A stretch of DNA of 64,000 nucleotides, taken from contig NZ_JAENHL010000008.1 of the NCBI RefSeq assembly GCF_016595235.1, positions 2,162,961 to 2,226,960 of the forward strand, read 5' to 3'. This stretch comes from Taklimakanibacter albus (GTDB lineage Bacteria; Pseudomonadota; Alphaproteobacteria; Rhizobiales; Aestuariivirgaceae). Both the position numbers and the translations under genes were made by a program. This document shows, one piece after another, positions 1-7,740 of this stretch (the first letter of the stretch is position 1; every line of letters begins with the position of its first letter). A model generated the notes under the pieces. It searched no databases, was not told the origin of the DNA, and saw nothing but the letters and a program-made list of their open reading frames with translations.

Positions 1-55
1 AATTACCCTGTGTTACAAAACCTTACGGAGAGGCCATTCAACGGGGACAACCACT

Positions 56-793
56 ATGAAGAAACTCCTTCTTGCCGCCGCTGCCACATGCGCGATGCTT
101 TCGGCGGCGCAGGCGGCCGATATCATCGAACCTGCCGCCTATGACTGGACCGGACCCTATGTCGGCCTGCAGGCCGGCTATGGCTGGGGCGACAACGACG
201 TCAAACCAGAAGGGGAAGAACAAGCCGCTTTGGCGGCCAGGGCAGTAACTTTTCACCCGTTGGATGACGGCTCGATCAAGATGGATGGCTTCCTCGGCGG
301 TCTCCATGCCGGCTACAATTGGCAATCCGACAGCCTGGTTCTCGGCGTCGAGGGCGACATCGAATATGCCGACCTTGACGGCGATACCGACATCATCCAC
401 TCCGACGATGGTACGACCAACGAAGATGTCGGCGACGCGCGCCAGGAAATCGACTGGCTCGGCTCGCTGCGGCTGCGCGCCGGTTTCACCTTCGATCGTG
501 CCCTCATCTACGCCACAGGCGGCCTTGCGGTCGGCGGGGTCGAAGTCTCCGCTTTCATAGACGAGTCGGACTTCGATAACTCGAACTCGGATACCGAATG
601 GGGATGGACCCTCGGCGGCGGCCTCGAATATGCCTTCACCGACGAGTTGAGTGCCCGGATCGAATATCGCTACACCGATCTCGGCAACACGGATGTGGAA
701 GCAGGTGGTGTGGAGACGCCGATCGAAAAGCTCGAATTCGAGAACACTTTCCACGCCGTGCGCGCGGGCTTGAGCTGGCACTTCTCTCCGTAA
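56..793 (+). CDS. Outer-membrane beta-barrel protein, Omp25/Omp31 type
   Basis: A 245-residue porin-like surface protein. Residues 1-20 form a typical Sec signal peptide (KK, a hydrophobic Leu/Ala stretch, then an Ala-Gln-Ala cleavage site). The mature part opens with the DWTGPYVGLQAGYGWG pattern seen in the Omp25/Omp31/RopB family of Hyphomicrobiales, and the chain ends in alternating aromatic strands (RIEYRYTDLG and a C-terminal LSWHFSP). An eight-stranded barrel in the outer membrane is expected, with structural or haem-binding roles known in some relatives; neither can be assigned here. The length is usual for the family. It stands alone and converges on the torT-like gene 33 bp downstream. 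Family assignment is good, exact function open. Confidence 0.88.
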   Translation: MKKLLLAAAATCAMLSAAQAADIIEPAAYDWTGPYVGLQAGYGWGDNDVKPEGEEQAALAARAVTFHPLDDGSIKMDGFLGGLHAGYNWQSDSLVLGVEGDIEYADLDGDTDIIHSDDGTTNEDVGDARQEIDWLGSLRLRAGFTFDRALIYATGGLAVGGVEVSAFIDESDFDNSNSDTEWGWTLGGGLEYAFTDELSARIEYRYTDLGNTDVEAGGVETPIEKLEFENTFHAVRAGLSWHFSP

Positions 794-826
794 GGCCGCG
801 GCGCGCCGGCGCCGTCCCTTCACGCA

Positions 827-1891
827 TCACTTCACCTCGAATATCGGCCGGAACCAGGCCGGCGCCAGGCTGTTGCCGGCGTCGATGTGCTTGAGGCTCG
901 CCTGATCGACGATCTCGATCCGGGGGCCGACATGGCGTGCCGACAGCGTGCCTTCGAGCGCGCGCACCGCCTGGTCTACAGCGATGCGGCCCTGCATCAC
1001 CGGCTGATCGGTGGGGGCCGCGATCACCTTGCCGCGTTTGATGGCGCGATAGGTGCTGTGGGTGAAATAGTCGGCGAGGATGCCGATGCGGCCGGTCAGA
1101 TTCTTGGCGCGGAACAGGCTCACCGCGGCGTCGGCGGTGACGGCGCTGCCGATCACATAATCAATGTCGGGATATTCCTCGATCACTTCCTCGAGCAGAA
1201 GCAGCTGCGCCTCGAAACCGGTATCTCCCCATTTGACCGCGACGATATTGGCCGAGCTCTTCGCGAGAGCAGGCTCGATGCCGCGGCGCACGAAATCGAC
1301 CCAGCCCGCTCCCTTGGGACCGGGGAACCAGGCGACCTTGACCGGCTTGCCGCCTTTGGGATGCAACCGCGTGAAATAATCACCGATGGCGGCGCCCATG
1401 GCGATCCAGGAGACGCCGGACTTGGCCGAGATGCCCCTGCTGTCAATGTCGTTCACCGCGGCAATGACCGGCATGCGGCGGGCAAGATCGCGGATTTCCG
1501 GCGTGAGCCCATCATACGAGACGGTGCCGACGATCAGCGCATCGGCCTTGGCGGCACATTGGGCGATCTGCGCCTTCTGGCGCTCCAGATTGGGATAACC
1601 GCCCGCCTCCACCACTTCGAGCCGCACTTGGAGGCGGCGGGCCTGCTCGACCATGCCGTAATTGACGGAAAGCCAATAGGAATCCTTGAGATGCGGGTAG
1701 GAGGCGCAGATGCGCCAGGGCCTTTCGGCGGCGGTGAGCGGTGCATAAGAGTAGGTCTCGGCCGTGCCGCCATAATCGAAAGCCGGCGTCCAACGGTCGA
1801 CCTGCCAGACCTCCTGCCCGCCCGCAGGCGACAGCGAGAGAAACGGCACCAGGACCGCAGCCAGCAGAGTTTTCTTTCTTAGGAGCCTCAT
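827..1891 (-). CDS. torT: TorT-like periplasmic TMAO-binding sensor protein
   Basis: A 354-residue periplasmic binding protein. The ATG at 1891 is chosen because it begins a clean signal peptide (MRLLRKKTLLAAVLVPFLSL, then an Ala-Gly-Gly-Gln region); the reading frame stays open far upstream, but that part overlaps the divergent kinase gene. The mature N-terminus (WQVDRWTPAFDYGG) and the later type I binding-protein fold (LIVGTVSYDGL, VAWFPGPKGAGW, VIGSAVTADAA) match TorT, which in E. coli presents trimethylamine N-oxide (TMAO) to the kinase TorS. It lies divergent from the torS-like gene with only 58 bp between the starts, which strengthens the call. No torCAD reductase genes are in view. 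Other sugar-type binding proteins share the fold, so the ligand is inferred. Confidence 0.85.
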   Translation of the reverse strand: MRLLRKKTLLAAVLVPFLSLSPAGGQEVWQVDRWTPAFDYGGTAETYSYAPLTAAERPWRICASYPHLKDSYWLSVNYGMVEQARRLQVRLEVVEAGGYPNLERQKAQIAQCAAKADALIVGTVSYDGLTPEIRDLARRMPVIAAVNDIDSRGISAKSGVSWIAMGAAIGDYFTRLHPKGGKPVKVAWFPGPKGAGWVDFVRRGIEPALAKSSANIVAVKWGDTGFEAQLLLLEEVIEEYPDIDYVIGSAVTADAAVSLFRAKNLTGRIGILADYFTHSTYRAIKRGKVIAAPTDQPVMQGRIAVDQAVRALEGTLSARHVGPRIEIVDQASLKHIDAGNSLAPAWFRPIFEVK

Positions 1892-1949
1892 CACGCTATC
1901 ATGAGCCCTTCGGTCATCTTCTCGCAGCAAAACTTCCGGTGGAGCGGCA

Positions 1950-4838
1950 ATGCTGTCAAGATTGGGAATTGGCGCGCGTCTGTTCTTCGCCTTTCTGGGC
2001 ATCACCGCGCTGTCGCTTTCCTCGGGCGTCGCCGGCTGGCTCATCCTGCGTGACATCTCCGCCACGCAATCGCGCATCAACCAGGAAGCGTTGCCGGCGG
2101 TCGCCGCGGCACAACGCACCGCCGAGACCAGCGCCCGGCTGGTCGCCAGCGCGCCGGCGCTGAACGCGGTCCGCAACGAGACATCACGCGCCGCGCAGGA
2201 AGCCGAGCTGGCTGACCTCGCCGCCGACATCAAGCGGTCGGTGAGCGACGCCAGCCTCGCTTCGCTCGACAGCGCCACCACGGATAAGCTCGCCGGCACG
2301 GTGGGCGCGCTCATGCATAATCTCACCGCGCAGAACCGGCTGGTGAAGGAAAGACTGCAGCTGCAGCAGAGCTTCGCCGACCGCGCCGAGCGCACCATCC
2401 GCGCCGCCACCGCGATCGTCGATCTGTCGGAAACGCTGGTCTCCAATACATCCGCCGGCACGTCCGCCGTGATCTCGGGCCTCTACGGGCTCATCGACGA
2501 CCCGGCGCGGCGCGAGGAAGCCTATCAGGCGCTCGACCGTCTCATCGAGCAGGACATCTATCTGCTCGACCGCATGTGGGAGCTGCGCCTCAGGAGCTCG
2601 CAGATCGGCCTCCTCGCCAATCAGCTCACCCGCACCACCGACCGCAATGAAGTGGCCGAGATCGCGCGGGGTTATGAGGAGCATCTGCGCGTGGTGCGCC
2701 GCCGGGTGGCGAGCATCGACGATCCGGTGCGGCGCGAGCAGGCGCAGGGCTTCCTCAAGATCCTCGATGCGGCGTCCGGCAATGCGCCGGTGGGCCTCAG
2801 CCTGTTCGGCGAGAGACTGCGGCTGATCGCGATCGGCGATGATCTCGAAAGCGTGGCGGAGGCGAACCGCAATCTCTCGGCACAAGTGAGCCAGGTGGCG
2901 CAGCTCATGCTCGACGCCTCGCAGAGCGCCGCCCGCACCGCATCGGCCCAGGCGCAGCAGGCGGTCGATGCCGGGCTCTATGTCCTCCTGGCGCTTTCGC
3001 TCATCGCGATCACGCTTTCCGGCCTCATCGTCTGGTTCTATGTCGAGCGCGGCATCGTGCGCCGGCTCGGCGCCCTGTCGGGGGCCATGCAGAAGCTGAC
3101 CGTCGGCGACCTGTCGGTCGAGGTGTCGGAGGAAGGGGCCAAGGAATTGCGCGCTTTGTCCTCGGCCGTCGTGGCCTTCCGCGACGAGACGCGCAAGCGC
3201 CAGGCGCTCGAGGTCGAGCGGGCGCGCAATCATGAGGAATTGCGCCGGCACCGCGAGGAGCTGCAGGATCTGGTGCATCAGCGCACCGGGGAGCTCGAGC
3301 AGGAAGTGGCGCGTCATGCCCAGGCGCGCGAAGCGGCCGAGGCGGCGAGCCGCGCGAAATCGGCATTTCTGGCCACCATGAGCCATGAGATCCGCACGCC
3401 GATGACCGGCATGCTGGGCATGCTGAGGATCCTCAAGGAGGAAGAACTTTCACCCGAGCAGCGCAAGCATGTGACGGTGGCCGCCAATTCCGGCGAGACG
3501 CTGCTCGGCATCCTCAACAGCATTCTCGATTATTCGAAGATCGAATCCGACAAGGTCACGCTCGACAGGCAAACCTTCGATCTCTCCGATCTCATGACCG
3601 GTGTCATGGCGCTGATGCGCCCCTCGGCCGAGGAGAAGGGGCTGAAGCTCGCGCTCGAAGTCGACCGCAAGCTCGCCCAACATTATGCGGGCGATGCCGG
3701 AAAATTACGTCAGATCGTTTTCAATCTGGTGAGCAACGCCATCAAATTCACCGAAACAGGCGAGATCACGGTGAAAGCCACCGTGACGGAAAAAACGGAA
3801 GCCGGCGATCGGCTGCGCATCAGCGTGAAGGATACCGGCATCGGCATCGCGCCCGACCAGCAGGAGCGCATCTTCGACTCCTTCACGCAAACCGATGCCT
3901 CGGTGACACGGCGTTATGGCGGCACCGGACTAGGCCTCGCCATTTCACGCGGCCTCGCGCAAGCGATGGGCGGCCGTCTCACCGTCACCTCGAAACCCGG
4001 CGAAGGCAGCCTGTTTACCCTGGACATCACTCAGGCGCCGGCGACGGTCGCCACGCCGATTCGCGTGAGCGCTAGCCGTAATGCCCATGGCACGGGGCCG
4101 GCCTTGAACGTGCTGGTGGTCGAGGACGATGCGGCCACGCGCCTCGTCGCCGGTCAGTTCCTCGCCATGCTCGGGCACAGTGCGGAAACCGTGCCGGATG
4201 GGTACGAGGCGGTTGCCCGCTTCGCCGAGATCGCGCCGGATCTGGTGCTGATGGATATCAGCCTGCCCGGCAAGGATGGCATCGCCACCGCGCGGGAGTT
4301 GCGTAGGCGCGGGGGGGCACAGACACCGATCATCGCCATGTCGGCGCATGTCTTCACCGAAGAGGTGGAACGCTACCTGGCATCGGGCATGGATGCCTAT
4401 GTCGCCAAGCCGCTCAATCTCGAAGCGCTCGCCGAGGCGATCGGGCTGGTGAGCGACACAGGCGCGGCAATAGACAAAGCGCTGTTCGCCGCCGATATCG
4501 AAGAGCTCGGCCCCGATGCGATGCGCCGGATCCTGGCGCTCGCCGATGAAACCTTGCCGAAACGCTTCGCCCGCATGCGGGGGGCGCTGGAGCGGTATGA
4601 TTTCGACGACCTGAGAGCCATGGCTCATGCGACCTTCAGCACCGCCACCGCTGCCGGCTTCACACAGCTCGGCCGCGACGCAAGGGCGCTCGAGCAGAGT
4701 GCCGGCAAGCGCGACGACCAGGCCGTGCTTCGGCATCTCGACCGCTGCGAGGCGGCCTATCGCGTGGCGAGCACCGAGGCGGCCACGCTGCTGAACGGAT
4801 ATCAGGACGAGCGGCCGAGAGCGGCGGCAAAGAGATAA
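1950..4838 (+). CDS. torS: TorS-like hybrid sensor histidine kinase
   Basis: A 962-residue inner-membrane kinase. In order: membrane helix at about 10-33, long all-helical periplasmic sensor to about 340, second helix about 342-365, HAMP about 366-418, a charged coiled coil to about 470, HisKA with phospho-acceptor His479 (SHEIRTPM), HATPase with N-box Asn596, DTGIG at 628-632 and GGTGLGLA at 657-664, a receiver with Asp769 (LMDISLP), and a C-terminal Hpt-like helical region. This is the TorS architecture. The likely Hpt histidine, His893 in [12 protein letters not shown], lacks the usual Lys-Gly that follows, so the last relay step may be atypical. The gene overlaps the convergent torR-like gene by 37 bp and diverges from torT. 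Confidence 0.87.
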   Translation: MLSRLGIGARLFFAFLGITALSLSSGVAGWLILRDISATQSRINQEALPAVAAAQRTAETSARLVASAPALNAVRNETSRAAQEAELADLAADIKRSVSDASLASLDSATTDKLAGTVGALMHNLTAQNRLVKERLQLQQSFADRAERTIRAATAIVDLSETLVSNTSAGTSAVISGLYGLIDDPARREEAYQALDRLIEQDIYLLDRMWELRLRSSQIGLLANQLTRTTDRNEVAEIARGYEEHLRVVRRRVASIDDPVRREQAQGFLKILDAASGNAPVGLSLFGERLRLIAIGDDLESVAEANRNLSAQVSQVAQLMLDASQSAARTASAQAQQAVDAGLYVLLALSLIAITLSGLIVWFYVERGIVRRLGALSGAMQKLTVGDLSVEVSEEGAKELRALSSAVVAFRDETRKRQALEVERARNHEELRRHREELQDLVHQRTGELEQEVARHAQAREAAEAASRAKSAFLATMSHEIRTPMTGMLGMLRILKEEELSPEQRKHVTVAANSGETLLGILNSILDYSKIESDKVTLDRQTFDLSDLMTGVMALMRPSAEEKGLKLALEVDRKLAQHYAGDAGKLRQIVFNLVSNAIKFTETGEITVKATVTEKTEAGDRLRISVKDTGIGIAPDQQERIFDSFTQTDASVTRRYGGTGLGLAISRGLAQAMGGRLTVTSKPGEGSLFTLDITQAPATVATPIRVSASRNAHGTGPALNVLVVEDDAATRLVAGQFLAMLGHSAETVPDGYEAVARFAEIAPDLVLMDISLPGKDGIATARELRRRGGAQTPIIAMSAHVFTEEVERYLASGMDAYVAKPLNLEALAEAIGLVSDTGAAIDKALFAADIEELGPDAMRRILALADETLPKRFARMRGALERYDFDDLRAMAHATFSTATAAGFTQLGRDARALEQSAGKRDDQAVLRHLDRCEAAYRVASTEAATLLNGYQDERPRAAAKR

Positions 4839-5521
4839 CCCTCGCCATGCGAGGTGACGATGATGCGCGGATGGCGCGAATCGTCACCGAGCTTCTGGCG
4901 CAGCCGGCGGATCACCACATCAACAGTGCGGTCGGCAGGATCCCAATCGCGATGCGCGATCTCATGCAGCAGCCGGTCGCGCGACAGAACCTTGCCCGGA
5001 TTGGCCGAGAGCAGCGCCAGCGCCTTGAACTCGGCGCGGGTGAGGTCGACGAAATCACCATCGGCGCCGCGCAAGGTGCGGCTGCCGAGATCGAGCGTCC
5101 AGCCGAGAAAGCGGCGCACCGATCCGGCTTCAGGCGCCGAGGCGGCGCGCTGCACCCGGCGCAGCAGATTCTTGACGCGCGCCAGAAGCTCGCGCTGATC
5201 GAATGGTTTGGTCACATAATCATCGGCGCCGAGCTCGAGCCCGACGATGCGGTCGACCGTATCGGTGCGGCCGGTGACGAGGATGATGCCGACTTCCGAG
5301 CCCTGGCGCAGCTCACGCGTCAGCGCCAGGCCGTCCTCGCCCGGCAGCTGGATGTCGATCATCAGAAGATCGGCCGGACGCTCGGCCAGGATCTCGCGCA
5401 TCGCCTCGCCGTCCTCCGCCTCGCTCACGCGATAGCCGGCCTCCGAGAAATAGGCGGCGAGCTTCGCCCGGGTCACGGGATCGTCCTCGACGATGACGAT
5501 ATGAGCGGCGGACGGCTTCAT
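4802..5521 (-). CDS. torR: TorR-like OmpR-family response regulator
   Basis: A 239-residue two-component regulator. The receiver domain has the acidic pair (VEDD, 11-14), phospho-acceptor Asp56 ([13 protein letters not shown]) and the conserved Lys in the TKPF motif. The C-terminal half is an OmpR/PhoB winged helix ([26 protein letters not shown] and [25 protein letters not shown], quoted only in part of the domain). It is the expected partner of the adjacent hybrid kinase, with the two genes tail to tail and overlapping by 37 bp. The start lies next to a row of TTTTnACnA repeats (5530-5580) that could be its own binding sites and that also precede the transporter gene at 5683. The TorR name rests on the torT-torS context. 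Confidence 0.85.
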   Translation of the reverse strand: MKPSAAHIVIVEDDPVTRAKLAAYFSEAGYRVSEAEDGEAMREILAERPADLLMIDIQLPGEDGLALTRELRQGSEVGIILVTGRTDTVDRIVGLELGADDYVTKPFDQRELLARVKNLLRRVQRAASAPEAGSVRRFLGWTLDLGSRTLRGADGDFVDLTRAEFKALALLSANPGKVLSRDRLLHEIAHRDWDPADRTVDVVIRRLRQKLGDDSRHPRIIVTSHGEGYLFAAALGRSS

Positions 5522-5529
5522 GTCTTTCG

Positions 5530-5580
5530 TTTTAACAATTTTTCACAAATACCGCCAATGTTTTCACCAAGCTCACCCAA
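5530..5580. promoter_or_regulatory. Phased decamer array, candidate TorR-type operator
   Basis: Between the divergent regulator gene and the transporter operon lie TTTTAACAAT (5530), TTTTCACAAA (5540), TTTTCACCAA (5561) and a weaker GCTCACCCAA (5571). The first two are directly adjacent and the third is 21 bp from the second, so the copies sit on one face of the helix. OmpR-family regulators bind direct repeats with about 10-bp spacing. The sequence differs from the E. coli TorR box (CTGTTCATAT), so the assignment is inference. Confidence 0.45.
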
Positions 5581-5682
5581 CAGATTAACACGCGGCCGAT
5601 AGCCTTCCCGGATCAGCTCACAAGCAAAAAGCAGCGCGGGAGGCGTGAGCGATCAAAGCCTCGTCCGCCGGGGAGGATCATT

Positions 5683-6636
5683 ATGAGAGCAGTCACGCGT
5701 TTCGTGAAAAGTGGAGTCGTGGGCGCGGCCATGCTGGCAGCGGGCGCAACCGGCGCCTCGGCACAAGATTCATCCGATCCGATCAGGATCATCACCAACA
5801 ACTGGACGAGCCAGCTGGTGCTCTCCAATGTCCTCGGCCAGATCCTGCAGGCGCAGGGCACCAATGTCGAATACAAATCGTCCGACACGCAGCTGCAATA
5901 TACGGCCCTTGCCGGCGGCGACATGGATTTCCAGGTCGAGGTCTGGGAAGGCTCGCAGGCGGAAGCCTTCGAGAAGGCGCTGGCCGGCGGCGCGGTCGAT
6001 TATGGCGCGCATGAAGCGGTCACCCGCGAAGACTGGTGGTATCCCAAATACATGAATGAGATGTGCCCGGGCCTGCCCGATTGGAAGGCGCTCGATGCCT
6101 GCGCCGGCAAGCTCGCCACCGCCGAGACCGGCAGCAAGGGCCGCTTCGTCGGACCGCCGGCGGACTGGGGCAAGCACTATTCGGAGCGCATCCAGGCCCT
6201 GAAGATGAACTTCCAGGAAGTGCCGGTCGGCCAGGCCGCCACTCTGTGGGCCGAATTGCAGGCGGCCTATGACCGGAAAGAGCCGATCGTGCTGTTCAAC
6301 TGGACGCCCAACTTCATCGAAGCCAAGTTCGACGGGCAGTTCGTGGAATTCCCGGTCTATGAACCGGCCTGCCTCAGCGATCCGAAATGGGGCTCCAATC
6401 CCGACGCGGTCTATGATTGCGGCGCACCGGCCAAGGGCTATCTGAAAAAGGCCGGCTCGAAGCAGCTCGGCGAGAAATGGCCGAAGGCGGCAGCGTTCCT
6501 CAAGAAGGTCAATTTCACCAATCCGCAGATCGCCGCCGCAGCCGCGATGGTCGATGTCGACGGCATGACGCCCGAGGATGCCGCGAAGAAGTGGATCGCC
6601 GACAATGAGGCGGTGTGGAAGGCCTGGCTGCAGTAA
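5683..6636 (+). CDS. tmoX: Quaternary-amine/TMAO-type ABC transporter binding protein (ProX/TmoX family)
   Basis: A 317-residue periplasmic binding protein with a signal peptide (about 1-27, ending ASA). It belongs to the OpuAC/ProX fold, which binds methylated amines in an aromatic cage. Tryptophans suited to such a cage are Trp41 (NNWTS), Trp88 (VEVWEGS), Trp118-119 (EDWWYPKY) and Trp207 (LFNWTPNF), a set reminiscent of the marine TMAO-binding protein TmoX. It is the first gene of a three-gene operon with the ATPase (6715) and permease (7737). Because the operon adjoins a TorTSR-type sensing system, TMAO is the favoured ligand; glycine betaine or choline remain possible. A GGGGAGG ribosome-binding site precedes the ATG. 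The tmoX symbol is provisional. Confidence 0.72.
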   Translation: MRAVTRFVKSGVVGAAMLAAGATGASAQDSSDPIRIITNNWTSQLVLSNVLGQILQAQGTNVEYKSSDTQLQYTALAGGDMDFQVEVWEGSQAEAFEKALAGGAVDYGAHEAVTREDWWYPKYMNEMCPGLPDWKALDACAGKLATAETGSKGRFVGPPADWGKHYSERIQALKMNFQEVPVGQAATLWAELQAAYDRKEPIVLFNWTPNFIEAKFDGQFVEFPVYEPACLSDPKWGSNPDAVYDCGAPAKGYLKKAGSKQLGEKWPKAAAFLKKVNFTNPQIAAAAAMVDVDGMTPEDAAKKWIADNEAVWKAWLQ

Positions 6637-6714
6637 GCCTGCGCTGAACCAAAGCGAAGGGCGCGGCGCATGCAGCCGCGCCCGTTTCCGGTTTTTTGCA
6701 ATTGAAGTGAGGCC

Positions 6715-7740
6715 ATGACCGCACCCGCCAAGATCTCGTGCCGGCATTTGTGGAAGATCTTCGGGCCCGATCCCCAGGGCTTCCTCAAGCGACATGGCGA
6801 GGCGCCCAAGGACGAGGACTTCGCGCGCGAGAATTATATCGGCGCGGTGCGCGACGTCTCCTTCGATGTCTATCCGGGCGAGATCCTCATCATCATGGGG
6901 CTGTCGGGCTCCGGCAAGTCGACGCTCATCCGCGCCATCACCCGTCTCAATGATCCGACGCAGGGCCAGATCCTGCTCGACGGCAACGATCTGCTCAAGG
7001 CGACGCCGGCCGAGCTCATCGACTTGCGCCGCCACAAGATGGGCATGGTGTTCCAGCATTTCGGGCTGCTGCCGCATCGCAGCGTGCTCTCCAATGTGGC
7101 TTTCCCGCTCGAAGTGCGCGGTGCCGCGCGCGAGGAACGCGAGACACGGGCGCGCGAGATGATCAAGCTCGTCGGGCTCGAGGGCCGCGAGGATTATTTC
7201 CCGCGCGAGCTGTCGGGCGGCCAGCAGCAGCGCGTCGGCATTGCCCGTTCGCTCGCCGTCGAGCCCGACATCTGGTTTCTCGACGAGCCCTTCTCGGCGC
7301 TCGATCCGCTCATCCGCCGCGAGATGCAGGACGAGTTCCTGAGATTGCAGAAGCTCTTGCGCAAGACCATCGTATTCATCACCCATGATTTCGACGAGGC
7401 GATCCGGCTCGGCGACCGCATCGGCATCATGAAGGACGGCAGACTGGTGCAGCTGGCCACGCCGGAAGACATGGTGTCGGCGCCGGCCGACGACTATGTG
7501 CGCGAATTCACCCGCAATGCGCCGCGCGACCGCATCCTCACCGTCGGCGCCGTTGCCTCACGCGAGCACGTGCCGGTCAATGGCGTGAATGTGCTGGCCT
7601 CGGCCAAGATCGGCGATGCGGCGGCGCTCGTGCTGTCCTCCGACAAGGCGATCGCCGTCATCGACGCGGATGGAAAGCCGGTCGGCGCGATCGACCGCAA
7701 ACGCATGATCGCGGCGCTCTATCCGGACGGCGCCAGATGA
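6715..7740 (+). CDS. tmoV: ABC transporter ATPase for quaternary amine/TMAO uptake (ProV/TmoV type)
   Basis: A 341-residue ATPase of the ProV/OpuAA group. It opens with the group-specific N-terminal extension (LWKIFGPDPQGFL), followed by Walker A (GLSGSGKST, about 62-70), Q-loop region (MVFQHFGLLPHR), signature LSGGQQQR, Walker B (WFLDEPFSALDP) and the H-loop histidine (FITHDFDE). Residues from about 275 form a CBS-like tail as in ProV, which in relatives senses ionic strength. It energises the permease encoded next, whose ATG overlaps this stop by 4 bp. It lies 78 bp downstream of the binding protein. The substrate is set by that binding protein, so TMAO versus betaine is not decided by this gene. 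Confidence 0.8.
   Translation: MTAPAKISCRHLWKIFGPDPQGFLKRHGEAPKDEDFARENYIGAVRDVSFDVYPGEILIIMGLSGSGKSTLIRAITRLNDPTQGQILLDGNDLLKATPAELIDLRRHKMGMVFQHFGLLPHRSVLSNVAFPLEVRGAAREERETRAREMIKLVGLEGREDYFPRELSGGQQQRVGIARSLAVEPDIWFLDEPFSALDPLIRREMQDEFLRLQKLLRKTIVFITHDFDEAIRLGDRIGIMKDGRLVQLATPEDMVSAPADDYVREFTRNAPRDRILTVGAVASREHVPVNGVNVLASAKIGDAAALVLSSDKAIAVIDADGKPVGAIDRKRMIAALYPDGAR

Noticed and set aside
38-823. Long open frame on the minus strand opposite the outer-membrane barrel gene
   Set aside because: It mirrors the barrel gene, which has a signal peptide and family motifs, and the opposite frame has neither; high GC content makes such antisense frames common.
794-826. Rho-independent terminator after the barrel gene
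   Set aside because: A GC-rich fold-back is present near 799-815, but there is no T-run on either strand and the spacer is only 33 bp.
887-1882. 331-codon plus-strand frame opposite the TorT-like gene
   Set aside because: The composition is that of an antisense shadow (many Arg, Asp, Gly, His) and the minus strand encodes a clear periplasmic protein.
1892-2461. N-terminal extension of the TorT-like gene
   Set aside because: The frame remains open, but the extension overlaps the TorS-like gene, lacks homology and would bury the signal peptide.
5770-7386. 538-codon minus-strand frame across the TmoX- and TmoV-like genes
   Set aside because: It spans two well-supported genes and their intergenic gap, shows no domain and reads as low-complexity Arg/Ala/Asp-rich sequence.
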